Of a stretch of 64,000 nt of DNA, positions 8,514 to 17,279 are shown piece by piece; position 1 is the first letter of the stretch, and every line of letters begins with the position of its first letter. Under the pieces are notes generated by a model, which was given only the letters and a program-made list of their open reading frames with translations, had not been told where the DNA came from and made no database searches. This stretch comes from Streptomyces sp. AM 4-1-1 (lineage in GTDB: Bacteria > Actinomycetota > Actinomycetes > Streptomycetales > Streptomycetaceae). The position numbers and the translations under genes were made by a program. The stretch spans positions 5,890,001 through 5,954,000 of the forward strand of contig NZ_CP119145.1 of the NCBI RefSeq assembly GCF_029167625.1, written 5' to 3'.

Positions 8514-10565
8514 ATGAAGAGAGTGCGTCCGGGCGGCATCGCCGCCCTTGTCCTGTCCCTCGTCGCCGCTCTGCTCCTCTCCGGCGCAGGAGCCGGCGGG
8601 GCCGGCGCCGTCGAGCGCCCCTGGTGGGAGCCGGCCGACCGGCCCGCCCCCGACTCCGGGATCAACGTGAGCGGCGAGCCGTTCACCGGCACCGACGCAC
8701 ACGGCGACGTGCGCGGTTTCGTCGATGCCCACAACCACCTGATGACCAATGAGGCATTCGGCGGCAAGCTGGTCTGCGGCAAGCCGTTCTCCGACGGCGG
8801 TGTCGCCGACGCCCTCAAGGACTGCCCCGAGCATTACCCCGACGGGGCCGGCGCGCTGCTGGAGAACCTCACCGTCGACCCCGACGGCCACCACGACCCG
8901 GTGGGCTGGCCGACATTCAAGGACTGGCCCACCTCCACCACGATGTCGCATCAGCAGAACTACTACGCCTGGCTCGAGCGCGCCTGGCGGGCCGGCCAGC
9001 GCGTCCTGGTCACCGACCTGACGTCCAACGGCGTCATCTGCTCGATCTACGTCCGCGACCGCGGCTGCGACGAGATGGAGTCCGTCCGGTTGCAGGCCGG
9101 GAAGACCTACGGAATGCAGGACTACATCGACCGGATGTACGGCGGTTCGGGCCAGGGCTGGTTCCGGATCGTGAAGACGCCCGAGCAGGCGCGGCAGGTG
9201 ATCGAAGCGGGCAAGATGGCCGTGGTCCTGGGTGTGGAGACCTCCGAACCCTTCGGCTGCAAGCAGGTGCTCGGCATTGCCCAGTGCACCCGGGCCGACA
9301 TCGACGCCGGTCTCGACGAACTCCACGCGCTCGGCGTGAGCAGCATGTTCCTGTGTCACAAGTTCGACAACGCGCTGTGCGGGGTGCGCTTCGACGAGGG
9401 GACGCAGGGCACCATCATCAACGTCGGGCAGTTCCTCTCCACCGGTACGTTCTGGAAGACCGAGACGTGCACCGGCCCCCAGCACGACAACCCGATCGGC
9501 TCGGCCAAGGTGCCCGAGGCGGAGGCGAAGCTGCCACCCGGGACCAGCGTGCCGTCGTACGACGATGACGCACGCTGCAACACCCGCGGCCTCACGCGAC
9601 TCGGGGAGTACGCCCTCGACGGGATGATGGACCGGGGGATGATGGTCGAGGTCGACCACATGAGCGTCAAGGCCGCCGGCCGGGCGATAAACATCATGGA
9701 GTCGGTGCGATACCCCGGTGTGATCTCCAGCCACAGCTGGATGGACCGCACATGGACCGAGCGGCTCTACCGGATGGGCGGCTTCGTCGGGTCCTACGAC
9801 ATGGACTCGGAGAAGTTCGTCGAGGAGGCCGCGGCGACCGCCGACCTGCGCGAGAAGTACGACGTCGGGCTGGGCTACGGCACCGACTTCAACGGGCTGG
9901 GCGGCCACCCGGCGCCCCGCGGGTCCGACGCGCCGGACAAGGTCACCTACCCGTTCCGGTCCTACCCGGGCGGCCCGCTGGTGGACCGGCAGCGCACCGG
10001 CGAGCGGGTGTGGGACGTCAACAGCGACGGCGGCGCCCATGTCGGGCTGGTGCCGGACTGGATCGAGGACGTACGCGGGCTCGGTGGCGACCCGCTCGTC
10101 GACGAGCTGCTGCACGGCGCGCAGTCCTACCTGGACACGTGGAACGCCACCGACGGGTGGGACCGGCCGGCCGACCTGGCCCGGGGCGGTGCCGCGTCGG
10201 CGAGCAGCAGCGAGTTCTCCGTCGTCACCAGTTATCGGCCCGACCGCGCCATCGACGGAGACCCCGCCACCCGGTGGGCCAGCGACTGGAACGACGACCA
10301 GTGGTGGTCGGTCGACCTGCGCAGCCCCCAGCGCGTCGGCCGGGTGGTGCTGGACTGGGAGGCGGCCCACGCCACCGCCTACCGCATCGAGGTGTCCGAC
10401 GACAACCGGACGTGGCGCACGGTGTGGCAGACCACGTCGGGCCGCGGCGGGCTGGAGACCGCTCGGTTCACCCCGACGACCGCACGCCACCTGCGGATGC
10501 ACGGCACCGGTCGGGCCACGCACTACGGCTACTCGTTGCGGGAGGTGGCCGTCCACGCGCGGTGA
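8514..10565 (+). CDS. Secreted M19-like metallohydrolase with C-terminal discoidin domain
   Basis: The 683-residue protein begins with a clear signal peptide (MKRVRPGG, a hydrophobic stretch, then an AGA-type cleavage site near residue 32). The catalytic part resembles renal dipeptidase (M19) and amidohydrolase TIM barrels: metal-ligand candidates are the His pair in DAHNHL, Glu in GVETSE, His in VDHMS, His in SSHSWMD and Asp in GYGTDFNG. Classical M19 enzymes have HxD rather than HxH in the first motif, so a peptide substrate is not certain. Residues from about 555 onward form an F5/8 type C (discoidin, carbohydrate-binding) module with AIDGDPATRWAS and WWSVDLRSPQRVGRVVLDWE. The ATG follows CGGGAGACCCC. 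It presumably acts outside the cell on a glycan-bound or sugar-linked substrate. Its 3' end overlaps the convergent FGE gene by 37 bases. Confidence 0.8.
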   Translation: MKRVRPGGIAALVLSLVAALLLSGAGAGGAGAVERPWWEPADRPAPDSGINVSGEPFTGTDAHGDVRGFVDAHNHLMTNEAFGGKLVCGKPFSDGGVADALKDCPEHYPDGAGALLENLTVDPDGHHDPVGWPTFKDWPTSTTMSHQQNYYAWLERAWRAGQRVLVTDLTSNGVICSIYVRDRGCDEMESVRLQAGKTYGMQDYIDRMYGGSGQGWFRIVKTPEQARQVIEAGKMAVVLGVETSEPFGCKQVLGIAQCTRADIDAGLDELHALGVSSMFLCHKFDNALCGVRFDEGTQGTIINVGQFLSTGTFWKTETCTGPQHDNPIGSAKVPEAEAKLPPGTSVPSYDDDARCNTRGLTRLGEYALDGMMDRGMMVEVDHMSVKAAGRAINIMESVRYPGVISSHSWMDRTWTERLYRMGGFVGSYDMDSEKFVEEAAATADLREKYDVGLGYGTDFNGLGGHPAPRGSDAPDKVTYPFRSYPGGPLVDRQRTGERVWDVNSDGGAHVGLVPDWIEDVRGLGGDPLVDELLHGAQSYLDTWNATDGWDRPADLARGGAASASSSEFSVVTSYRPDRAIDGDPATRWASDWNDDQWWSVDLRSPQRVGRVVLDWEAAHATAYRIEVSDDNRTWRTVWQTTSGRGGLETARFTPTTARHLRMHGTGRATHYGYSLREVAVHAR

Positions 10566-11509
10566 GCGCCGCTTCCGGTGCGGTCCGGGCCCGCGAGGTC
10601 CCAGACGCACCGGAAGCCCGCGTTGGCCGCCGACGCGTCCTCCTCGTTGGCCGAGCGCGCGGCGACGCGGTAGCGGTTGCACCAGGAGTCGTGGCACAGG
10701 AACGAGCCACCCTTGATCACCCGGCCGCCGCGCCAGGGGTCGGCGCACCACTCCCACACGTTTCCGACGGTCTGGAAGAGGCCGAACCCGTTGGCGGTGT
10801 ACGTCGTGACCGGGGCGGTGCCGGACCAGCCGTCGGCGGCCTCGTCGCGGTGCGGGAAGTCGCCCTGCCAGATGTTGCACCGGTGCTCCCCGTCCGGGCG
10901 CAGTTCGTCGCCCCACGGGTAGCGCGCACCTTCGAGTCCGCCGCGGGCGGCGTACTCCCACTCCGCCTCGGTCGGCAGCCGGCCGCCGGCCCACGCACAC
11001 CAGGACTGCGCGTCGCGCCATGACAGGTGCACGGCCGGGTGGTCCTCGCGGCCGGCCAGGTCGGACCCGGGGCCTTCGGGGTGCCGCCAGTCCGCGCCCT
11101 GGATCGCGCACCACCACGGTGCCGACCGGACCCGGGGGGCACGTGCCGCGACGGCGGGCGGCAGGTGCAGGTGGAGGACGTGGGACCAGCCGAACCGCTG
11201 GGCGTCGGAGACGTGTCCGGTCTCCTCGGCGAACGCTGCCCACTGGGCGGTGGTGACCGTCGTCGCGGCGACGGCGAAGGGGCCGACGGTCACGGCACGG
11301 ACCGGCCCCTCCTGGTCGTCGGGGTGGCCCAGCCCCTCGTCGCTGCCCATCCGGAAGGTGCCTCCGGGGAGCCGCACGGCGTGGGCCGGCGGCTCGGCGC
11401 CGGGTCGTGGACCACGGAGCGGCGCGGCCCCGGCGACCGGCTCGACCGGTTCGGCCGCTCCGTCCCCGCCCGGGCCGTGCCGCCCCGGTGAGCAGCAGTG
11501 ACCGCTCAC
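10529..11509 (-). CDS. Formylglycine-generating enzyme (FGE/SUMF1 type)
   Basis: The 326-residue protein is a bona fide FGE. It has FRMGSDEG, HPAVHLSWRDAQSWCAWAGGRLPTE (sulfatase-modifying fold) and NVWEWCADPW. The copper-binding active-site cysteine pair sits in GGSFLCHDSWCNRYRVAARS. By my count these are C272 and C277, the same numbers as in the characterised Streptomyces coelicolor enzyme. It would oxidise the motif Cys of the neighbouring sulfatase to formylglycine in the cytoplasm. The start is a GTG overlapping the sulfatase stop (GTGA at 11506-11509), so the two are translationally coupled. It is the last gene of the transporter-sulfatase-FGE operon. Confidence 0.92.
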   Translation of the reverse strand: MSGHCCSPGRHGPGGDGAAEPVEPVAGAAPLRGPRPGAEPPAHAVRLPGGTFRMGSDEGLGHPDDQEGPVRAVTVGPFAVAATTVTTAQWAAFAEETGHVSDAQRFGWSHVLHLHLPPAVAARAPRVRSAPWWCAIQGADWRHPEGPGSDLAGREDHPAVHLSWRDAQSWCAWAGGRLPTEAEWEYAARGGLEGARYPWGDELRPDGEHRCNIWQGDFPHRDEAADGWSGTAPVTTYTANGFGLFQTVGNVWEWCADPWRGGRVIKGGSFLCHDSWCNRYRVAARSANEEDASAANAGFRCVWDLAGPDRTGSGAHRAWTATSRNE

Positions 11510-13281
11510 AGCTCGGCCAGTTCGTCGGCGATCCGGTGCAGCGTAGCGGTGGGGATGAGTCCGACGGCCACGCCCGCGACGTCCAGCAATCCCAACTCGA
11601 GCACCTCATCGGGCAGCGGTCCGTCGACGAGATCGCCCAGATGGGCACGCAGGACCGCGACCGCGTCGGGCTCGGTCAGCAGCGTCGAGATCGGTGTGGT
11701 CACGTCGATCCTGGACCTGGGGAAGTCCGCGGCCCGCAGCGGCCGTCGGCGGCTGGTCTCCACCTGGCCGGCCTGCTCGCGGCACAGCAGGTGCTCGGGC
11801 GCCAGCGGTCCGGTCGCGGGCAGACCCATCCGCTCGAACTGCTCGGCCGGCACCTCGTTGGCCACCATCAGGTCGCGCATCAGGGTGGCCATGCGCAGTT
11901 CTTGCCCGTCGTCGATGACCGGGTGCTGCTGTTCCGGGTCGGTGTAGAGGTCGAAGAGCATCGAACCGAAGGCGTAGGGGTCGGTGTACGCGGTGCCGGG
12001 CACCCGCAGCGGCGACACGTCCTTGGTGAACCCGAACGGAGACGCGAGAGCGGCCTCCCGCAGGACCTCGACCGGCATCCGGCCGCGCATGAGTGTGGGC
12101 ATCAGTGTGTATTCCGCGAGCGGCTGGTTGCCAGGTCGCGCCGGGGCGCGCAGATAGACCCAGCGGCCGTCGGTGACGTTGACGTGTCCCCCGAAGATGC
12201 CGAACAGGCCGGCCTCGCGGACCGGTGCGTCGGACTCGACGACGTCCGCGAGCGACACTCCTTGCATGTCCCGGGTCGCGGGCCGGCCGAAGAAGTCGAG
12301 CAGGGTCGGAGCCAGGTCGATGGTCTGCACCAGCGAGGTGCGCCGCTCACCACTGCGGCGCGAGCGCGGATCCCATACGAACAGCGGCAGGTGGATGGTC
12401 TCCTGGAAGTACGGCGGGGTGTTCTTGCCCCACCAGTCGTGCTCGCCGAGCAGGAAGCCGTGGTCGGTGCCCACGATCAGCATCGTGTCGTCCCACATGT
12501 CGTGCTCGTCCATGGCTGCCAGCACCCGGCCCAGGCTACGGTCGCACATGGTGAGCAGAGCCGAGTAGAGCGAGCGGACGTGGTCGACGGTCTCCTGCGG
12601 CTCGGAGACCCGCACGTAGTCGGGCCAGTCCAGCTCGGGACCGTCGTACGCCGTGTCGTAGAGCTTGCGGTAGTCGTCGTAGGTGAAGAAGGGCTCGTGC
12701 GGGTCGAAGGTCTCGATCTGGAGGAACCAGTTGTCCTCCTCGGCGTTGGTGCCGATGAAGTGCAGCCCGGCGTCGAAAGTGAGCGTCTGCGGATGCTCGG
12801 CCTCGCTGGTCATGTAGAGCCGGTTCACCCGGTCCTGGCGACGCAGTTCCCCGTTCGTCACCGTCGGCGCCTGACCGGCGGCCACCGGCGGGTCGGCGAC
12901 GTGCCCCTTCCACTCGTCGCCCTCCTGGCCCCGGAAGAACTCGAACGTCCGGAACCGCGGATGGTAGGTCGCTCCGCCGTCGGCCCAGTAGTGCTGGTGG
13001 TCGGTCACCAGATGCGTGTAGATCCCGGCGCGGCTGAGCAGTTCGGGCATCGAGTCGTCGAACGGCTCCAGCGGGCCCCAGCCCCGGTGCAGGAAGTTGT
13101 GCCGGCCGGTGTGCAGTTCACGGCGGGCCGGCATGCAGGGCATCGAGCCGCCGTAGGCGTTGTCGAAGGTGACGCTGCGCCCGGCGAGGTCGGCGAAGTG
13201 CGGCGCGACGACGTCGTTGGCGCCGTACGGTGGCAGGAACCGCCGGTTGAGTGTGTCGAAGAGGACGAAGATGGCACGCAT
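11506..13281 (-). CDS. Cys-type sulfatase
   Basis: The 591-residue alkaline-phosphatase-superfamily sulfatase starts MRAIFVLFDTLNRRFLPPYG, where D9 is a predicted metal ligand. The sulfatase signature follows in GGSMPCMPARRELHTGR: the C-x-P-x-R core starts at C49, the residue converted to formylglycine. IVGTDHGFLLGEHDWWGKN supplies further metal and sulfate ligands. No signal peptide is visible, so it should act on an imported sulfate ester, consistent with the transporter encoded just upstream (one base between the transporter stop and this ATG). The downstream FGE gene overlaps its stop codon, an arrangement expected for a sulfatase with a dedicated activating enzyme. The substrate is not deducible. 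Confidence 0.92.
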   Translation of the reverse strand: MRAIFVLFDTLNRRFLPPYGANDVVAPHFADLAGRSVTFDNAYGGSMPCMPARRELHTGRHNFLHRGWGPLEPFDDSMPELLSRAGIYTHLVTDHQHYWADGGATYHPRFRTFEFFRGQEGDEWKGHVADPPVAAGQAPTVTNGELRRQDRVNRLYMTSEAEHPQTLTFDAGLHFIGTNAEEDNWFLQIETFDPHEPFFTYDDYRKLYDTAYDGPELDWPDYVRVSEPQETVDHVRSLYSALLTMCDRSLGRVLAAMDEHDMWDDTMLIVGTDHGFLLGEHDWWGKNTPPYFQETIHLPLFVWDPRSRRSGERRTSLVQTIDLAPTLLDFFGRPATRDMQGVSLADVVESDAPVREAGLFGIFGGHVNVTDGRWVYLRAPARPGNQPLAEYTLMPTLMRGRMPVEVLREAALASPFGFTKDVSPLRVPGTAYTDPYAFGSMLFDLYTDPEQQHPVIDDGQELRMATLMRDLMVANEVPAEQFERMGLPATGPLAPEHLLCREQAGQVETSRRRPLRAADFPRSRIDVTTPISTLLTEPDAVAVLRAHLGDLVDGPLPDEVLELGLLDVAGVAVGLIPTATLHRIADELAEL

Positions 13282-13282
13282 A

Positions 13283-14554
13283 TCAGGACACCGACCTTAT
13301 TCGTGTCACCGACCAGGCCCCGAGCAGCACGATCAGTGCACTGGCGACATAGAGGGCGCGGTAGTTCTCGTTGGTGAGGGTGAGCACCGTGAAGCCGACG
13401 AAAGGAGCGATGGGCAGGTTCTGGGCGGCGTTGACCAGGCCCAGGTCGCGGGCCCGGGTGCGCACGTCGGGCAGGACGGCGATGGTCAGCACCTGGTCGA
13501 CGGAGAGGAAGGTGCCGTATCCGACGCCGAGGAGGGCCGCGGCCAGCACCGCCGCCTCCCACGTCGGTGAGACCGCCAGGCTCAGCGCTGCCGCGATCTG
13601 GAACGCGGCGCCGGCGAGCACGAGCGGCTTGCGGCGCGGCTTGCGGTCGGAGATCAGCCCGGCGGCGTACGTCGCGACCACGCAGAACACCAGGTAGACG
13701 AGCGTGAGCGTGAGCGCCGCGCCCTCCGGGTCGGGCCGGTGGAGAACATCATCGACGTAGTAGAGCAGATACGCCGTGCCGACCAGATTACCGGCGTTGA
13801 CCAGCACCCTCGTGGACATGGCCCAGTAGTAGTCCGGCGCCCGCCGCGGACGCGGTGGCGTCAGATTGCGCAGCAGGCCCCCGGTCGGTCCGGTCCCCGG
13901 AGGCGGCGCCGGTTCGCCGACGCCGAGCAGGAAGGGCAGGCAGCAGACCGCGGCGAGCAGGGCGATCACCCACCATGCGGTGGACACGTCGTGGATGACC
14001 TCGGTGACCAGCGCCATGCCGCCGGCCAGGGCGATCACCTGGGGCGCACCGAAGGCCGCCGATGCCCGGCCGCGCTGGTTCACGGGTACCTGATCGGCGA
14101 TCATCGCGCTCAGGCCCACGAGCACGCATGCCTGTCCGAGCGCGACGAGCACGAGCAGCCCGCACACCACCGGCACCGAGTCGAGCTGTCCGACGAGGGC
14201 GAAGGCGAGCGAGGCGAGAGTGAACCCGCCCAGCGCCCACGCGCGTCGACGGCCCCAGGCCAGCCGGGTGCGGTCGCAGAGGAAGCCCACCAGGGGGACG
14301 GCCAGCACGATCGCGACCAGCATGGTGCCCTGGAACACACTGGCCAGACGAACCTTCCGGTCCGGATCGATGGCGCGGGCCAACTGGGCGAGCATGACCT
14401 GACTGGGCAGCATCACCATCAGCCAGAACCCGAGCCAGGCCAGAGCGAACAGCCACAGCCACGCCAGTGTGACGGGGGCGCTGGGCTCCGAGGAGTCCCC
14501 TGCCGGGGCGACCGGTTGCGGGGGTCCAGGCCGGTCATCGGGCGGTGCGGTCAC
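13283..14554 (-). CDS. MFS transporter (GPH/sucrose-symporter-like)
   Basis: The 423-residue membrane protein has twelve predicted helices and MFS loops such as FLCDRTRLAWGRRRAWALGG (loop 2-3) and GLISDRKPRRKPLVLAG. The large acidic/proline-rich N-terminus and the loop-2 motif resemble glycoside-cation symporters. I prefer the GTG at 14554, which sits behind a strong AGGAGG with six-base spacing, over an upstream ATG at 14599 with no visible ribosome binding site. It heads the sulfatase-FGE operon and probably imports the sulfated substrate. The operator-like element at 14608-14633 lies 54-79 bases upstream of this start. Confidence 0.85.
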   Translation of the reverse strand: MTAPPDDRPGPPQPVAPAGDSSEPSAPVTLAWLWLFALAWLGFWLMVMLPSQVMLAQLARAIDPDRKVRLASVFQGTMLVAIVLAVPLVGFLCDRTRLAWGRRRAWALGGFTLASLAFALVGQLDSVPVVCGLLVLVALGQACVLVGLSAMIADQVPVNQRGRASAAFGAPQVIALAGGMALVTEVIHDVSTAWWVIALLAAVCCLPFLLGVGEPAPPPGTGPTGGLLRNLTPPRPRRAPDYYWAMSTRVLVNAGNLVGTAYLLYYVDDVLHRPDPEGAALTLTLVYLVFCVVATYAAGLISDRKPRRKPLVLAGAAFQIAAALSLAVSPTWEAAVLAAALLGVGYGTFLSVDQVLTIAVLPDVRTRARDLGLVNAAQNLPIAPFVGFTVLTLTNENYRALYVASALIVLLGAWSVTRIRSVS

Positions 14555-14607
14555 CGGCGCCTCCTGATCTGGATGGTGCCGGGAGTTTAAGTGGCGCACT
14601 CTGAGTG

Positions 14608-14633
14608 GTCAATCGTCTTGGACAACTGTCCAA
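14608..14633. promoter_or_regulatory. Operator-like element, copy 2 (transporter-sulfatase-FGE operon)
   Basis: GTCAA-N-CGTCTTGG-N6-GTCCAA matches copy 1 at every specified base. Within it TTGGACA and TGTCCAA (14618-14633) form a perfect 7-bp inverted repeat with a 2-bp centre, a good TetR dimer site. It lies upstream of the minus-strand transporter start. Confidence 0.65.
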
Positions 14634-14639
14634 TCACCA

Positions 14640-15115
14640 GGCCGTTCCGCGGCGGGGCCCCGGCCGCAACGGCCCTTGAACGCCCTCGGGCAGTGCGGGT
14701 CACCACCCCTGCCGCACTGCGGCAGCAGTAGGACCTGTGCCTTCCTGCCGCCACCCCGGCAGGCGTCCGGCGTCCGCACCTCCGGCCGGTCCCGGCCGCG
14801 CAGCCGGGCTTCCGGACCGCCGTCGCAGTACGGCGCGATCGAGACACCGTGGCACTCACCACCGTCGCCGAGGGCGGGGCGGGCCGACACCTCGACGGCT
14901 GGAACTGGCGACGGCGGACCTGGTGGCCGGCCGTCGACGGCGCCCACTGCTCGCCCTGTCCTGTCGGCCCCGCCGAACGCTGGTGCCCGATCCGCCGCAT
15001 CCCGATCCGCATGCGGCTTTCGGTCAGTTCGTCCTGGCGCTCTGGAAAAACGGTGCGGACGGCGACAAACTATGGCTGATCGATCGCCTTGTTTGATGCT
15101 CCGGAGGAGACAAAC
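14640..15115. other. Gap upstream of the small secreted protein gene
   Basis: About 475 bases without a convincing gene. Several short open frames exist but are arginine/proline-rich with no motif. A GGAGGAGA ribosome binding site for the next gene closes the gap. Confidence 0.4.
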
Positions 15116-15436
15116 GTGCGTACTCATCACCGTGTCGCTGCTGTCGCAGCATCCCTCGCGCTGGCGGGTGGAGGTCTGCTGGGCATGGCCTCGCAGGCCG
15201 CGGCCTCCCCGTCGGCGCTTTCCTGTGACTCACCCACGTACTTGACCGGAAGCGGAGGACACCGCGGTGCCTCCATCAGGTGTACGGGCTCCTCGTTCAC
15301 CGGGGTCATCGACTGCTACAAGCCCGGGTACGGCACCTACCGGCACTTCGGCAACCGCGCGGCATCCGGTGGGACGTCGACCACCTGGTGCGATCTGAAC
15401 GCCACCGTCTCATTCGCGGGGGCCACCCCCTCCTGA
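15116..15436 (+). CDS. Small secreted protein with four cysteines
   Basis: The 106-residue protein starts at a GTG (15116) six bases after GGAGGAGA. An upstream ATG in the same frame has no such site. It has a standard signal peptide (MRTHHRVAAVAASLALAGGG, ending near AAA|SPS) and a mature part of about 75 residues with four cysteines (in LSCDSP, IRCTGS, IDCYKP and TWCDLN), suggesting two disulfides. The glycine/serine/threonine-rich mature domain is not one I recognise. It is transcribed alone, toward the ABC transporter operon, and the two share the terminator at 15479-15529. Function unknown. Confidence 0.75.
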   Translation: MRTHHRVAAVAASLALAGGGLLGMASQAAASPSALSCDSPTYLTGSGGHRGASIRCTGSSFTGVIDCYKPGYGTYRHFGNRAASGGTSTTWCDLNATVSFAGATPS

Positions 15437-15478
15437 GCACATCGCCACGACGGTGTCGGCCGGCTCGGCGGACCAACT

Positions 15479-15529
15479 CCGAAACGGCTCCGCCCCCGGC
15501 ATCGCTTGCCGGGGGCGGAGCCGTTTCGG
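15479..15529. terminator. Strong bidirectional hairpin terminator
   Basis: A perfect 22-bp stem (15479-15500 with 15508-15529) with a 7-base loop (ATCGCTT) separates two convergent genes, the secreted protein (+) and the ABC exporter operon (-). No T-run follows, as is usual in Streptomyces. Confidence 0.9.
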
Positions 15530-15557
15530 GCCCGGACCGACCTGCGTTCCGGCTCGT

Positions 15558-17279
15558 TCACTCGCCACGGGACGCCACGGGAGTCGTCGAAAGGTTCCAG
15601 AAACCGGCGTAGCGGCCACCGCGGCGCAGCAGTTCGTCGTGCCCGCCCTCCTCCACGATCCGGCCGCCCTCCAGGAAGACGATGTGGTCGGCGCGGCGGA
15701 CGGTACGCATCCGGTGCGCCACCATCACCACCGTACGGCCCGCCATCAGACGCTCGATGCCCTCGTGGACGGCCGCCTCGTTCACCGGGTCCAGTGCGGA
15801 GGTCACCTCGTCCAGCAGCACGACGGGCGCGTTCTTCAGCAGTGCTCGCGCGATCGAGACACGCTGGCGCTCACCACCCGACAGCAGCGCACCGTCCTCA
15901 CCGACCTGGGTCGCCCATCCGTCGGGCAGTCGTCCGATCACCTCGTCCAACCGCGCCGCGGTCGCCGCCGCCCGTACCTCGGCCTCGTCGGCGTCGGGAC
16001 GGCCGAGTCGTACGTTCTCCTCGATCGTGCCGTCGAAGAGATGGACGTTCTGGAAGACGATGGCGATCCGAGCCATCAGCACCTCGGTGTCGATGGCGCG
16101 CACGTCCACGCCCCCCACACGTACCGCGCCCGCGTCCACGTCGTGGAACCGTGCGAGCAGCCGCAGCAACGTGCTCTTGCCCGCGCCGGACGGTCCGACC
16201 ACGGCCAGCCGCTGCCCCTCCCGCAAGGACAACGAGACATCGTCCAGCACCGTGCGATCACCGTGCCGGAAGGCGACCGAGTCGAACTCCAGGTCGTGGT
16301 GTTCCGGCCGGACGGGATCGGGAGCTTCCGGAAGGGGCTCGGCGCTCAATACCGCGTCGAGTCTCGCCAGTTCGGAACGCGCGCCGCGGAGTTTGCCACC
16401 GATGTCCGACAGCGACAGCAGCGGATCCGCGCAGCGGGCGGCCAGCACCAGGATCGCCAGCACCTCCGCCACACCTATGTTCCCGCCGAGCGCGAGGTAC
16501 GCGCCCAGCACCAGCAACACGGTGAACATCGCCTGCACCGCGAGCGCCAGTCCCACCGCGCCGGGCAGCACGGACAGCGTGGAACGGCGGGACGCGCGCC
16601 GGACCTCACGCAGCGAGTCGTCGAGCAGCCGGAAGCGTTCGCCGGTCCGGCCGCCGGCGCGCAGCACCGGCTGCGCCTGGAGGTATTCGACGACCCGCCC
16701 GGTGGCCTCGGCGTCGCGTTCGGCGCGCTCCACGTCGGCGGCGGCCGTCGACCGTCCCGTCCGGATCTGGATCACCGCCACGACCGGTACGGCGGCCAAC
16801 GCGGCCAGTCCCATGTACCAGTTGAAGGCAAGCATCACGGCGACGATCGTCAGGGGGGTCACACAGGCGGAGATGAACGGCCCCAGCAGATGCGCGATCA
16901 CGCCCATCGCCTGGAGGACGCCCCGGCCGGCCAGGACGGACACCTCCCCGACGCGGCCCGCGCCGTACCAGCCGACAGGCAACCGGGCCAGATGATCACC
17001 GAGACGGTGGTACATGCCGCGCAACAGGCCCGCTCCGACGCGGAATCCGGACAGATCGCTGCTGTAGCGCAGTACCGCGTAGACCGCGAACGCGGCTCCG
17101 AACGCGATCAGCCAGGGCCAGGCGTCCGAGGGTGCCGTGCCGAACAGTGCCCGCAGCGCCGGTACCAGCAGTCCGTAGGACAGCCCCTCGACCACCGAGG
17201 TCGTCGTCATCAGCGCCACGGTGCGGCGCATCGGCCGGGCGTGCTCGTGCCCCAGCACACGGAGCAGTAGGCGGATCAT
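15558..17279 (-). CDS. ABC exporter, fused membrane-ATPase subunit (second of a pair)
   Basis: The 573-residue half transporter has an N-terminal six-helix membrane domain and a C-terminal ATPase with Walker A GPSGAGKSTLL, signature LSGGERQRVSIARALL, Walker B VVLLDEVTSALD and H-loop VAHRM. It lies directly downstream of a second half transporter with an ATGA overlap (17276-17279), so the two probably form a heterodimer. Overall layout and length resemble the actinobacterial IrtAB/YbtPQ-type pairs that move siderophores, but also many drug or peptide exporters. Neither substrate nor direction can be settled from sequence. Both subunits keep the consensus ATPase residues I can see, so the pair is probably not a degenerate-site exporter. 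Confidence 0.88.
   Translation of the reverse strand: MIRLLLRVLGHEHARPMRRTVALMTTTSVVEGLSYGLLVPALRALFGTAPSDAWPWLIAFGAAFAVYAVLRYSSDLSGFRVGAGLLRGMYHRLGDHLARLPVGWYGAGRVGEVSVLAGRGVLQAMGVIAHLLGPFISACVTPLTIVAVMLAFNWYMGLAALAAVPVVAVIQIRTGRSTAAADVERAERDAEATGRVVEYLQAQPVLRAGGRTGERFRLLDDSLREVRRASRRSTLSVLPGAVGLALAVQAMFTVLLVLGAYLALGGNIGVAEVLAILVLAARCADPLLSLSDIGGKLRGARSELARLDAVLSAEPLPEAPDPVRPEHHDLEFDSVAFRHGDRTVLDDVSLSLREGQRLAVVGPSGAGKSTLLRLLARFHDVDAGAVRVGGVDVRAIDTEVLMARIAIVFQNVHLFDGTIEENVRLGRPDADEAEVRAAATAARLDEVIGRLPDGWATQVGEDGALLSGGERQRVSIARALLKNAPVVLLDEVTSALDPVNEAAVHEGIERLMAGRTVVMVAHRMRTVRRADHIVFLEGGRIVEEGGHDELLRRGGRYAGFWNLSTTPVASRGE

Noticed and set aside
8478..11648. 1056-codon minus-strand frame spanning the secreted hydrolase and FGE genes
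   Set aside because: It covers two genes with full family motifs on the proper frames; the translation shows no domain.
15453..17270. 605-codon plus-strand frame opposite the ABC exporter
   Set aside because: Runs through the terminator hairpin and lies antisense to complete ABC motifs.
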